DNA of 57,920 nucleotides from assembly GCA_964195155.1 (NCBI GenBank), contig CAXMOP010000001.1, forward strand, positions 1-57,920, given 5' to 3'. A program made the translations under genes and the position numbers. The DNA comes from JACZST01 sp964195155 (GTDB taxonomy: Bacteria > Actinomycetota > Acidimicrobiia > Spongiisociales > UBA5794). Every line of letters begins with the position of its first letter. Positions within the stretch are counted from its first letter, which is position 1. Of this stretch, positions 8,504-17,500 are shown piece by piece. Below the pieces are notes generated by a model, which saw only the letters and a program-made list of their open reading frames with translations, did not search any database and was not told the origin of the DNA.

Positions 8504-9752
8504 GTCTTGGCCTCTCCCGCAGCGCCCCCTCTGCGGTCATCGGCTGGCGCCGCAACGCGTCTCCCCCACTTCGTGGGTGAGACGAAGATCGGTTCTCGAC
8601 CGGTGACGGGGTCAGGCCGCTGCCGAGATAGGCCCTGCCCACCATGGTGAGAAACTGGTACACGGTTGCCTCCCAACTGCTCAGCGGCCCGGGTCGATGC
8701 CCGGAGTTGGCCATCCCGCGCTGCACGCCTTCGCAGACCGCCCAGTCCTCGTGGTTGGTCAAGTCCCAGAAGTCGACGGCGTAGGCCGGGTCGAAGGCCG
8801 CATCATTCGTGGTCTCGGGCGGGAAGAGCCATGCACATTCGATCCGTGTTCGGCTCGGGCCGAGCGGCTCGAGCCGATGGGTGAGGACGTAGTCGGGATG
8901 CGCAGAGATCAGCAGGTTTGGGAACAGCGTGACATAGACCACCTGGCGGAGGAGTTCGCCGGTGACGCCGGGCAGCGGTTGCAGCGGGGTCGATCCGTCC
9001 ATGGACATCGTTGCTGCGTGGGGCTTGAGGTTCATGGTGCCTCCACACCACAGGCCGGTCGGTGTGAGGTCGGCACCGCTGCCGATGGGGGTGACTTCGC
9101 ACAGTGACGGGTGAATCGCGGTGCAGTGGTAGCACTCGTTGAAATTCTCGACGATGACCTTCCAATTCGCCTGGACCTCGTAGTCCTGCCGGTGACCGAC
9201 CTCCAAGCCACCGGGCTCGTAGGGTGCGAGCACCCTGGTGAGGTTCCCGATCTGTTCAACCAGGGGTGGCGCCGTTCCGTCGAGGTTGACGAAGAGCCAG
9301 CCGCCCCAAGTGCCGGCCGGAACGGTGATCAGCGGGTAGTCGCTCTCGTCGAAGTCGGACACGCCGCTAAAGCTCGGGGCGGTTTTCAGCGAGCCGTCGA
9401 AGCGATAGGTCCAGGCGTGGTACGGGCAACGAACGAGACGGGCATCGAACGCGTCGCCGACTGGAGCCAGCTCATGGCCGCGGTGGCGGCAGACGTTTGA
9501 GAAGGCCCTGACCTGGTCACCGTCTCGGGCAAGCAGGACGCTTTCGCTACCGACCCTCACGCCGCGCAGTTGTCCCGGCTCGACGAGATCGTCGACCCTA
9601 CCGAGGCAAAACCATGTCCCGGAAAAGAACTGCTCGACTTCCCAGCCGAAGACGGCCGGGGAGCGATAGGCACCGGTGGGAAGCCCCAGACTGTGTCCAA
9701 ACGGAGCCAGGGCTTGGGAGATCACGGCGGGGTCGAGCGGGGCTTGATCCAT
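8460..9752 (-). CDS. Rieske-type aromatic ring-hydroxylating oxygenase, alpha subunit
   Basis: 430 residues. The Rieske [2Fe-2S] ligands are in CRHRGHE and CPYHAWTY (about 87-115), and the mononuclear iron site is in NFNECYHCTAIHP (about 205-217). This is the RHO alpha-subunit plan, as in choline, carnitine or stachydrine-type demethylases and aromatic dioxygenases; the substrate cannot be told. No reductase or ferredoxin gene is adjacent. The last ~45 residues are arginine- and serine-rich and unlike a folded domain; they are encoded over intergenic-type sequence and run 44 bp antisense into prfB, suggesting that an earlier stop was lost. Confidence 0.85.
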   Translation of the reverse strand: MDQAPLDPAVISQALAPFGHSLGLPTGAYRSPAVFGWEVEQFFSGTWFCLGRVDDLVEPGQLRGVRVGSESVLLARDGDQVRAFSNVCRHRGHELAPVGDAFDARLVRCPYHAWTYRFDGSLKTAPSFSGVSDFDESDYPLITVPAGTWGGWLFVNLDGTAPPLVEQIGNLTRVLAPYEPGGLEVGHRQDYEVQANWKVIVENFNECYHCTAIHPSLCEVTPIGSGADLTPTGLWCGGTMNLKPHAATMSMDGSTPLQPLPGVTGELLRQVVYVTLFPNLLISAHPDYVLTHRLEPLGPSRTRIECAWLFPPETTNDAAFDPAYAVDFWDLTNHEDWAVCEGVQRGMANSGHRPGPLSSWEATVYQFLTMVGRAYLGSGLTPSPVENRSSSHPRSGGDALRRQPMTAEGALRERPRPTQLLTSSIAGTRR

Positions 9753-9776
9753 GGTCGGATCGTAGATCGGCGTCGG

Positions 9777-9818
9777 TCATCAATCGTCAGTCGTCAGCCA
9801 TCAGTCGTCAGCCAATCA
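9777..9818. repeat. 7-bp period array, TCGTCAG type
   Basis: Six consecutive heptamers of TCATCAA / TCGTCAG / CCATCAG / CCAATCA type between the divergent Rieske and ftsE genes. Confidence 0.85.
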
Positions 9819-9849
9819 GAGGGCCGCCGAAATGGACGACCGCGCTTTC

Positions 9850-9884
9850 GGACTGTGGACTGTGGACTGGGGACTGGGGACTTC
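9850..9884. repeat. 7-bp period array, GGACTGT/GGACTGG type
   Basis: Five heptamers (GGACTGT twice, GGACTGG twice, GGACTTC), about 30 bp after the previous array and with a different unit. The rest of the 9753-9961 gap shows no gene. Confidence 0.88.
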
Positions 9885-9961
9885 GTAATCCACCGCCTAT
9901 GTCGGGTCCGTCGGTAACCTCGCGAGCGGCTGCGGGTGGGGTGAAGCAACGCGGGTTTCTC

Positions 9962-10759
9962 ATGCTTCGACTTGAAAATGTGACCAAGGTGTACGACGGC
10001 GGCATCGTGGCGGTCAAGGACGTCAACCTCGACATCAACAAGGGTGAGTTCGTCTTCCTCGTCGGCCCTTCCGGCTCCGGCAAGTCGACCCTGATCCGAC
10101 TGATGATGCGCGAGGAGGTCCCGACGAACGGCGACATCTGGATCGCCGGCAAGCACGCCTCGACGATGTCGCCTTGGAAGGTCCCACAGCTCCGACGCTC
10201 GATTGGAACGGTCTTTCAGGACTTCAAACTGCTGCCAAACAAAACCATCTTCGAGAATGTCGCGTTCGCCATGGAAGTCACGGGCAAGTCACGATCGTCG
10301 ATCAACACCCAAGTGCCGCAGGTCTTGAAGCTGGTCGGGCTGTCCGCCTTGGCCGAGCGCTATCCGCGGAGCCTATCGGGTGGGGAGCAGCAGCGGGTGT
10401 CCATGGCCCGCGCCTTCGTCAACCGACCACTGATTCTGCTGGCGGACGAGCCAACCGGAAACCTCGATCCGGCGACCTCGGTCGGGATCATGAGGATCCT
10501 CGACCGCATCAACCGCACCGGCACGACGGTGGTGATGGCCACCCATGACCACGCCATCGTCGACGCCATGCGCAGACGCGTCGTGCAGCTCGACCGCGGG
10601 CGGATCGCCCGTGACGAGAGCCGCGGCGTTTACGGCGGAAGCGGGACCATCGAGGGCGAGCCTGCGGTGACCACAGACACCGAAATGACCGCAGAAGATG
10701 AAACGACCAATCCGGCGACCGCGGAGCTCGAGGCGGCCGGCGACCGGGAGGATGTATGA
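9962..10759 (+). CDS. ftsE: Cell-division ABC transporter ATPase FtsE
   Basis: 265 residues from ATG 9962; an upstream in-frame extension back to 9614 crosses repeats and lacks family similarity. FtsE powers FtsX at the septum to control peptidoglycan hydrolases. Walker A GPSGSGKST (about 35-43), the ABC signature LSGGEQQR (138-145), Walker B LILLADEP (157-164) and the switch histidine in MATHDH are intact. The C-terminal ~40 residues form an acidic, threonine-rich tail beyond the usual ATPase end, as seen in some actinobacterial FtsE. It overlaps ftsX by 4 bp (ATGA). Confidence 0.95.
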   Translation: MLRLENVTKVYDGGIVAVKDVNLDINKGEFVFLVGPSGSGKSTLIRLMMREEVPTNGDIWIAGKHASTMSPWKVPQLRRSIGTVFQDFKLLPNKTIFENVAFAMEVTGKSRSSINTQVPQVLKLVGLSALAERYPRSLSGGEQQRVSMARAFVNRPLILLADEPTGNLDPATSVGIMRILDRINRTGTTVVMATHDHAIVDAMRRRVVQLDRGRIARDESRGVYGGSGTIEGEPAVTTDTEMTAEDETTNPATAELEAAGDREDV

Positions 10760-11646
10760 CCCGCTTCGCCTATTCGCTGCGTGAGGCCTTCACGAACATC
10801 AGCAGGAACGGCCTCGTCGTCCTCGGCGCAGTGCTCGCGGTCTTTGTCTCCCTAACGCTGACTTTCGGCACGCTCGTCCTCGGCGAGATCGTGAAGGTCA
10901 ACACCTTGCAGTGGTCCGAGGACGTGCGGGTGAGCGTCTACCTGCGCGATGATGTCTCCCCGAGCGGGATCAACGACCTGCAGGCCGAGATGGAGGCCTG
11001 GGAGGAGGTCGACGAGGTCTTCTTCCTGTCGAAGGCCGCCTCGCTCGACGAAGCGAGGATTCTGCTGGCCAACCGGCCCGCGGCGCTGCGCGTGATCGAA
11101 GAAGACCCGAGCATCGTGCCCGCCTCGCTGCGCATCAAGCCGGTCGATGCTGCCGATTATCAGACCATCGTGACCAGGGCCGAGGCGATGCCCGGCACCC
11201 TGCGCGTGGAGTCCGCCGGTGAAGTGATCGACGGGATGATCTCGCTACGCGACGGCCTCCAGATCATGTCGCTGTTCCTCGCCGTCGCCCTCGGCGCCGC
11301 CGCGGTCGCCCTCATCGCCAACACCATCCACATGGCGATCTACTCCAGGCGTGAGGAGATCGAGATCATGAACCTGGTCGGCGCATCCAATTGGTTCGTG
11401 CGCACCCCGTTCCTGCTCGAGGGAGCCATCGAGGGCTTCATCGGCGCCGGGCTGGCGGTGGCCGTCGTGGTGGCTGGGATGCGGCTGGCCAGGCGCCAAC
11501 TCACCGATCTTCCGGACTGGATCAACATCGGGATCCAGTCCGACTACCTCTACCGAGCTGGGGCACTCGTGCTGCTATTCGGGGTTGTCGCTGGCCTCGT
11601 TGGTAGCGGATTGAGTTTGGCGGTTCACAAGTATCTGAAGACGTGA
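10756..11646 (+). CDS. ftsX: Cell-division protein FtsX (permease-like)
   Basis: 296 residues with four predicted membrane segments: one near residues 20-45, a large extracellular loop (about 50-165), then three hydrophobic stretches (about 170-195, 220-245, 265-290). This is the FtsX/MacB fold; the extracellular loop activates a coiled-coil peptidoglycan hydrolase. The next gene encodes exactly such a protein. It overlaps both ftsE and the M23 gene by 4 bp. Confidence 0.95.
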   Translation: MTRFAYSLREAFTNISRNGLVVLGAVLAVFVSLTLTFGTLVLGEIVKVNTLQWSEDVRVSVYLRDDVSPSGINDLQAEMEAWEEVDEVFFLSKAASLDEARILLANRPAALRVIEEDPSIVPASLRIKPVDAADYQTIVTRAEAMPGTLRVESAGEVIDGMISLRDGLQIMSLFLAVALGAAAVALIANTIHMAIYSRREEIEIMNLVGASNWFVRTPFLLEGAIEGFIGAGLAVAVVVAGMRLARRQLTDLPDWINIGIQSDYLYRAGALVLLFGVVAGLVGSGLSLAVHKYLKT

Positions 11647-12839
11647 GCCGCAGGCGCCGCATCGCGGCCGCGCTCTCAGCAGTCCTCATCATCGCCATCG
11701 GCGCGTCGGCCGCCACCGCCGACGAACTCGATGACGACCTCGCCGAGGTCCGGAACCGGATCGATTCACTCGGTGACCAGATCGATGCCGCCACTGCCAA
11801 CCGGAGCGCTCTGTCCCGGGATGTCAAGGCCTCGAGTGCTCGGATGAACGAGGTGGTCGCTGCCCTTGAGGCGATCGGGGACGAGCTCGGGCTCGTCAGG
11901 GCGCAGCTCGTCGTCAAGGAACGCTCACTTCGCGAGGCGCGTACCAGGCTGCACGAGCAGTACCAGTTGCTCGCCCTCACCCGCACCGAGCTCGATACCG
12001 CTCGTGGCGATGCCGCGGCCTGGGCCGTCGAGGTCTACATGTCTGCAGGCACCCAGGCACCACAAGTGGCGTTCACGGCCACCGCGTGGAGCGATGTCGT
12101 GCTCGGCATCGGCTATCTCGAGAGCATTACCAACAGTGGGGCCGAGTCCGTCGACCTATTCGAGTCGCTGCTGGCACACGAGGAACGGATCGGCGCTGAG
12201 GTGGAGGCCACGGAGGGGGCTTTGGCCCACGAAGTGGTCTCACTCGAGGCGACAACGGGGGAGATGGAGGAGCTCGAGGCCGAGCTCGCCACCAAGACCC
12301 GGGAGCTTCAAGCAGAGCTCGACCGGCAGCGGGAACTGCTCGCCAGTGTCGAATCGGAGATCGGTGAGCTCGAGGGCGAGCTTGCCGCGCTCGAGCGGGA
12401 GGAGGATTCGATCCGGGCCGTGATTGCGGCCAATGCCACGAGTGGCGGAAGCGCTCCCGGGCGGCTGCATCGTCCCGTGCCCGGTGCAATCTCTTCGGGA
12501 TTCGGCCCGCGCTATCACCCGATTCTCGGCTACACCCGCATGCACAACGGTGCCGACATCAACTGCAACGCGGGCGACTCCATCGTCGCCGCCGAGGACG
12601 GAACGGTCATTCTTGCCGGTTCCAAGGGCGGGTTTGGGAAGACGGTGATGATCGACCACGGCGGCGGCATGGTCACCCTGTATGCCCATCAGTCCGGGTA
12701 TGCGGTATCCGCCGGCGCCTTGGTCGGCGCCGGGCAGACCATCGGGTACTGCGGATCGACCGGGCTGTCGACGAGCCCACACCTGCACTTTGAGGTTCGC
12801 GTCGGCGGGGATCCGCAGAACCCGGCAAACTACCTGTAA
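11643..12839 (+). CDS. Secreted coiled-coil M23 (LytM-type) peptidase, FtsEX partner candidate
   Basis: 398 residues, GTG start. A signal peptide (about 1-25, SRRRRIAAALSAVLIIA) precedes a long coiled coil (about 28-260) and a LytM domain (about 275-398). Catalytic zinc motifs HNGAD (HxxxD) and HLHFE (HxH) are intact, so it should be an active endopeptidase, unlike catalytically dead EnvC or NlpD. The EnvC/PcsB-like plan and the 4-bp overlap with ftsX imply that it is the cell-wall hydrolase controlled by FtsEX. Related actinobacterial systems use an NlpC/P60 enzyme (RipC) instead. Confidence 0.9.
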   Translation: MSRRRRIAAALSAVLIIAIGASAATADELDDDLAEVRNRIDSLGDQIDAATANRSALSRDVKASSARMNEVVAALEAIGDELGLVRAQLVVKERSLREARTRLHEQYQLLALTRTELDTARGDAAAWAVEVYMSAGTQAPQVAFTATAWSDVVLGIGYLESITNSGAESVDLFESLLAHEERIGAEVEATEGALAHEVVSLEATTGEMEELEAELATKTRELQAELDRQRELLASVESEIGELEGELAALEREEDSIRAVIAANATSGGSAPGRLHRPVPGAISSGFGPRYHPILGYTRMHNGADINCNAGDSIVAAEDGTVILAGSKGGFGKTVMIDHGGGMVTLYAHQSGYAVSAGALVGAGQTIGYCGSTGLSTSPHLHFEVRVGGDPQNPANYL

Positions 12840-12843
12840 CACC

Positions 12844-13296
12844 ATGCCAGAAGATCGCAAAGTCATCGCCACCAACCGGCGCGCTCGGCGCGAATACGAG
12901 GTGATTGACACCTTCGAGGCGGGCATCGTGCTCAGGGGATCCGAGGTGAAGAGCCTCCGAGCCGGCCAGGTGCAGCTCAAGGACGCATATGCCGCCATCC
13001 AGAACGGAGAGCTGTGGCTTGAGCGCCTCCACATCGGGCCGTACAGCCACGCCGAGGTCGACGCTCACCAGCCGGAGCGTAGGCGCAAGCTGCTGATCCA
13101 CCGCCGCGAAATCGATCGCCTCACCGGCAAGATCAACGAGCAGGGTCTGACCCTGGTCCCGCTTCAGGTCTACTTCGTCCATGGCCTGGCCAAGGTGGAA
13201 CTCGCTCTCGCCAAGGGAAGGCCTACCTACGACAAGCGGAAGAAGCTCGCCGAGCGCGAGCATCGACGGGAGATGGATCGCGGGCGCGGGCGCTAG
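12844..13296 (+). CDS. smpB: SsrA-binding protein SmpB
   Basis: 150 residues from ATG 12844. SmpB brings tmRNA to stalled ribosomes. Family landmarks: NRRARREYEVIDTFEAGIVL, GSEVKSLRAGQVQLKDAYA and the C-terminal basic tail GRPTYDKRKKLAEREHRRE, which enters the mRNA channel. It lies 770 bp upstream of the tmRNA gene, separated by a methyltransferase on the other strand. It follows the ftsEX-M23 operon after 4 bp, as is common in Gram-positive bacteria. Confidence 0.97.
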   Translation: MPEDRKVIATNRRARREYEVIDTFEAGIVLRGSEVKSLRAGQVQLKDAYAAIQNGELWLERLHIGPYSHAEVDAHQPERRRKLLIHRREIDRLTGKINEQGLTLVPLQVYFVHGLAKVELALAKGRPTYDKRKKLAEREHRREMDRGRGR

Positions 13297-13467
13297 ACCC
13301 GTCCCCTTGCTCCCCCCTCAGGGGGGAGCAAAGAGAAGGCCGCTGCGGCACGCCTCGACGCCCTTCCCCACCTCCGGCGCTACTCCTAGCGAGGCGACTT
13401 TCTTGCCTCCATGATCGGGACTCCACTGAGGGGGGAGCAAAGTGCCCCCCGCCTTGCGCCGGTTCCG
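13297..13467. repeat. Intergenic GC-rich repeat block with perfect hairpin after smpB
   Basis: TTGCTCCCCCCT and AGGGGGGAGCAA (13307-13331) form a perfect 12-bp stem with a 1-nt gap. A second GAGGGGGGAGCAAAG lies near 13430. The segment after the hairpin (gagaaggccgctgcggca) resembles segments at about 26580, 26800 and 26870, so this belongs to the same dispersed repeat family as 26440-26838. The hairpin may also end transcription of the convergent smpB and methyltransferase genes, although there is no U-tract. Confidence 0.75.
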
Positions 13468-13998
13468 TTAGCGCTTCCGAGCAACCACCCTGGCCTCGTG
13501 GCGGCCCTCGACCGACCAGCCTTCGGCATAGGAGAGCAAACGCATACCGGTGACCAGATCCGGCGCCTCGCCGCGTCCGAGTAAGTAGGGGAGCGCCGGC
13601 CGATCGTGCCGTTCCAGGTTGCGCTCGGTGGCGATGGCGAAAGCCAGGAGGCCGCCGGGTGCCAGGTGAGCCGTAACGGTCGGGAACAGCTCGCGGTGGA
13701 GGTAGTGGACCATCAATGCCAGGTCCCACGGCCCCTCGGGGAACAAGTCGGCCTCGAGATCGGCCTCGATCTTCACAATCCGGTCATCGGTGACGCTCTC
13801 CAGGGCGACGGCTGAGAAGTCGATCAGGGTGACCTCCCAGCCCAGATCGGCCAGCCAGTGGCTGTGGCGACCCCGCCCTCCGGCGACGTCGATGGCCCTC
13901 CCCGATTCGGGGAGCAAGGGGGCGAGTTCGACGGTCACGAACGATGAGGGCTCGCCCGGCGCGTGCTGACCCGCATGGCGTTCGTCCCAATGCGTCAT
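13468..13998 (-). CDS. Small SAM-dependent methyltransferase (TehB-like class I)
   Basis: 176 residues. Motif I is present as AIDVAGGRGRHSHWLADLGW (about 36-55), followed by VTLIDFSAVALE and LALMVHYLHRELFP, the pattern of TehB/UbiE-like class I methyltransferases. N-terminal MTHWDERH is also typical of this group. The substrate is unknown (tellurite and thiol methylation are known for relatives). It is convergent with smpB. Confidence 0.75.
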   Translation of the reverse strand: MTHWDERHAGQHAPGEPSSFVTVELAPLLPESGRAIDVAGGRGRHSHWLADLGWEVTLIDFSAVALESVTDDRIVKIEADLEADLFPEGPWDLALMVHYLHRELFPTVTAHLAPGGLLAFAIATERNLERHDRPALPYLLGRGEAPDLVTGMRLLSYAEGWSVEGRHEARVVARKR

Positions 13999-14067
13999 GG
14001 GATCAGGCTATCGAAAACCCGTTCGCGTCCGGTACCATGGGTGAGAACGCGTCTCGCGTTCCCCTGC

Positions 14068-14419
14068 GGGGGTGACATGGTTTCGACTGTGAGGGTTGAG
14101 GCGCCGGAAGCGAGCCGAGGTCCCCGGATCCTCGTTAAATAGCTGGGAACAACCATAAGTGCAGAAGACAACTTCGCACTCGCTGCCTAACTAAGCGGCG
14201 TGTCCGCCCGGAGGGCGCCTGCCTCACCGGATCCGGGCATCGCAATGCAGGATGCCCCCGCCGGGGTGCCGGGACCGGCGGGGTAAGACATTTCCGGCTA
14301 GGGCCCAGGAGAAACTGCCGACGGCGTCTCCAGGTGTCCCGAAAGCTCGCTGTCGGCTGCGCTCGGAGATGCCGACGCTGAAACCTCATGGGACGGGGGT
14401 TCGATTCCCCCCACCTCCA
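14068..14419 (+). ncRNA. ssrA: Transfer-messenger RNA (tmRNA), tag AEDNFALAA
   Basis: The 5' end GGGGGTGACATGGTTTCGAC is the conserved tmRNA start. GGGGGTG (14068-14074) pairs with CACCTCC (14412-14418) as acceptor stem with one G-U pair; the T-arm GGGGG-TTCGATT-CCCCC ends at 14411. The tag reading frame is 14161-14187 with stop TAA 14188-14190 and encodes AEDNFALAA, ending in the ALAA degron read by ClpXP. The 3' CCA is not encoded (A-CG follows). A short hairpin (GAACGCG/CGCGTTC, 14045-14061) lies just upstream, in the likely RNase P-removed leader. Boundaries are good to a few bases. Confidence 0.96.
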
Positions 14420-14427
14420 CGCGAGCA

Positions 14428-14454
14428 GCCCTCGACGCCACCGGCGTCGAGGGC
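14428..14454 (+). terminator. Hairpin after tmRNA, probable terminator
   Basis: 12-bp perfect arms (14428-14439 and 14443-14454, core CTCGACGCC/GGCGTCGAG) with a 3-nt loop, 8 nt after the tmRNA 3' end. There is no U-run, as is common for actinobacterial terminators. Function is inferred from position. Confidence 0.6.
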
Positions 14455-14455
14455 A

Positions 14456-14518
14456 GGTATTCGGTATCAGGTATCACGTATTAGGTATTGCGTGTCACAC
14501 GTCACGTATCAGGTAGAG
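14456..14518. repeat. 7-bp period array, GGTATCA/CGTATTA type (9 units)
   Basis: Nine consecutive heptamers such as GGTATTC, GGTATCA, CGTATTA, CGTGTCA, between the tmRNA terminator and the first cyclase gene. The unit is close to that of the 50063-50083 array (CGTATCA). Confidence 0.88.
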
Positions 14519-14563
14519 GACTTGGTGATGGTGTCAACCATCGCTCGGAAGCGAACACTGCCG

Positions 14564-14569
14564 TAGAGT
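14564..14569 (+). promoter_or_regulatory. Candidate -10 box (TAGAGT) of a leaderless cyclase transcript
   Basis: TAGAGT ends 6 nt before the GTG start at 14576. There is no Shine-Dalgarno sequence between them. Confidence 0.4.
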
Positions 14570-14575
14570 CTCACC

Positions 14576-17500
14576 GTGGCGAATTGTCCATCTTGCGGCA
14601 AGGAGAACGTCGAAGACGCGGTCTTTTGCGCGTTCTGCGGTACCTCGCTTTCCGAGGCGGCACCGACCGAGGAGCGGCGGTTCCTGACCATCCTCTTTGC
14701 CGATCTGGTCGGGTTCACCGCCGAGTCCGACGAGGCCGACCCCGAGGACGTTCGCGCCCGCCTCGTTCCCTATCACCAGCGGGTTCGGGAGGAGATCGAG
14801 GCCTTCGACGGCTCGGTGGAGAAGCTGATCGGCGACGGGGTCATGGCCGTGTTTGGCGTTCCTACCGCCCACGAAGACGACCCCGAACGAGCCGTCCGGG
14901 TCGCACTGCGAATCCAAGACGCGGTCGACGAGATGAACGAGGGCCAGGAGGGGCTGGATCTCTCCGTCCGGATCGGGATCAACACCGGAGAGGCCGTGGT
15001 GACCACCGGCGGGCAAGGGGAGCGGATCGTGGGTGACGTCGTCAACACGGCGTCCCGGCTCGAGTCGATCGCCCCACCGGGAGGGGTAGTGATCGGCGAG
15101 GCCACCCACCGGGCGACCGAGCTGCTCATCGACTACGAAGACATGGATCCGGTCGAGGTCAAGGGCAAGGCGAAACCGTTGAACGTGTGGCGAGCAATTG
15201 AGCCACGAGGCCGGTTCGGCATCGACGCCGCGGTCCGAGCACCCACCCCGTTCCTCGGCCGCGACTCGGAGATGAACGTGCTCACCGAGACCTATCGCCG
15301 GGTCATCGATGACCGATCACTCCAGCTCGTCACGATCGCGGCAGCGCCCGGCGTCGGAAAGTCGCGCCTGGTCAACGAGTTCTTTGCATGGATCGACGAT
15401 CAGCCTGAGATCGTCTGGTGGCGTCAGGGCCGATGCCTCCCACTTGGGGAGGGGATCACGTTCTGGGCGCTCGGAGAGATCGTCAAGGGCCAGGCCGGGA
15501 TCCTCGAGTCTGACAACGCCGAGGTTGCCAAAGAAAAGCTGGCGACGGCTCTGGAGGCGCTGACCGCAGACGCGTCCGACCGCGAGTGGCTGGCCGGACA
15601 GCTCAGCCCACTCGTTGGCACCGAGAGCGACGTCCAGAGGGGCGATCGCACCGAGGCGTTCACCGCCTGGCGGCGCTTCCTCGAGGATCTCGCCGCAGTG
15701 CGACCACTGATCATGATCGTGGAGGACTTGCACTGGAGCGACAACGCGCTCGTCGAGTTCCTCGAGGACCTCCTGGTCTGGTCGGCGGACACGCCGATCA
15801 TGGTGATCTGCACCGCCCGCCCCGAGCTCTACGAAGCACAACCGGGTTGGGGTGGCGGCCAGCGCAACTCCTCAACGATTTCGCTGGCCCCGCTGACTGA
15901 CGAGCATATTTCTCGGCTCCTATCGGCCCTCCTCGAACAGACCGTGCTCCCCGTTGAAACCCAGCAGGCGTTACTCGACCGCGCCGGCGGCAACCCCTTG
16001 TACGCCGAGGAGTTCGTCCGCATGCTCAACGACCGGGGCATGCTTCATGGTCGTAGCGAGCTCGATGCTGAGTTACAGGAGGCCATTCCCGTACCCGAGA
16101 CGGTTCAGGCGCTGATCGGCTCGCGCCTCGACGTCCTTTCCGATGACGAGAACCGAGCCATCGAGGACGCCTCGGTGGTTGGCAAGGTGTTCTGGGAAGG
16201 AGCCCTCAATGCCATGGGCGGCAGCGACGATGTGCGCGGAGCGCTTCGTCAGTTGGTGGCGAGGGAGTGGATCCGGCCGGTGCGTAATTCGTCGGTGGAG
16301 GGCGAACAGGAGTACGCGTTCTGGCATGCTCTGACCCGCGACGTGGCCTACGGGCGAATCCCGCGAGCGGCGCGGGCCAAGAAACACCAGACGGTGGCGG
16401 AGTGGATCGAATCGAGCGCCGGAGAGCGGGCATCCGACCACGCCGAGCTGCTTGCGCACCACTATGTGAGCGCCTTGGACGCTGCCGAGGCCGCCGGCGA
16501 GGCCGACACGGAAGCGCTCCGAGGCGAGGTGGTCCGAACGCTGGTGATGGCCGGTGACCGGGCCTCCCGCCTCGACGCGGCCCGGGCGTACGACTACTAC
16601 CGGCGAGCGCTGGATCTGATGGATCCCGACGATGCGGCGAGGCCGGAGGTGTTGATCGCAGCCGGTGAAGCCATGGGGGGAGCCGGGCTCGGATCGCCTA
16701 TCGAGACCTACGAGGAGGCAGCAGCGCTCGCCCGGGACAATGGCGACCGGGTCACTGCCGGACATGCGCTGCGGATGCTGCATCTGGCACGGTGGTTCGC
16801 ATCGGGAAGCGGCGCCGGCACCGACGCCATCGATGAGGCCATCGAGCTGCTCGAGCAGGAGCCGCCCTCGGAGCAGCTCGCTGATGCGTACAACACTCGC
16901 GCCGCCAACTACATGATTCGTGGCGAGCTGGAGGAGCAGCTGGTCTGGGCGGAGCGGGCGATCGCGCTCGCCGAGGAACAGGGTTTCGCGATGTCGGTAC
17001 GCAGCTTCTCGGTGAGAGGCATCGCCCGCTACCACCTTGGCGACACCGAAGGCGGCATGGAGGACCTCCGACGGTCGCTTGCTAACGCTGACGACGCGGG
17101 CGGCTCGCTTCGCACCCTTGCCGTTGCCTACGTCAACCTGGCCGACCACACGTGGATCGACGAGGGACCGGCCGCAGCCGAGGAGATTTACCGGACCGGG
17201 ATCGAGCGCGTCGAGGCCCGTGGTGGCGACCACTCATGGGCCAAGGCAGAAATGCTGTGGACAGGATTCGACCTTGGCCATTGGGACGAGGTCCTGGCTC
17301 GCGCCGACGGCCTGCTGGAACAGTGGGAGGGAGAGTCGGTCCAGTACGTGCCGTGGGCGAGGAGCTTCCGGGCCCGCGTGAAGGTGTGGACAGGCAACGT
17401 TTCCGAAGCCGCGGCTCTCCAGGACGACTACCTGCCTGCGCTCCGCGAAATCGAGGATCTCCAGCTGGTCGCCGCGGCGCTGGTTATTTCCGCTCGCATC

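Noticed and set aside
14252..14566. 104-codon open frame over the tmRNA 3' end
   Set aside because: It overlaps the tmRNA, its terminator hairpin and a tandem repeat; no coding signal.
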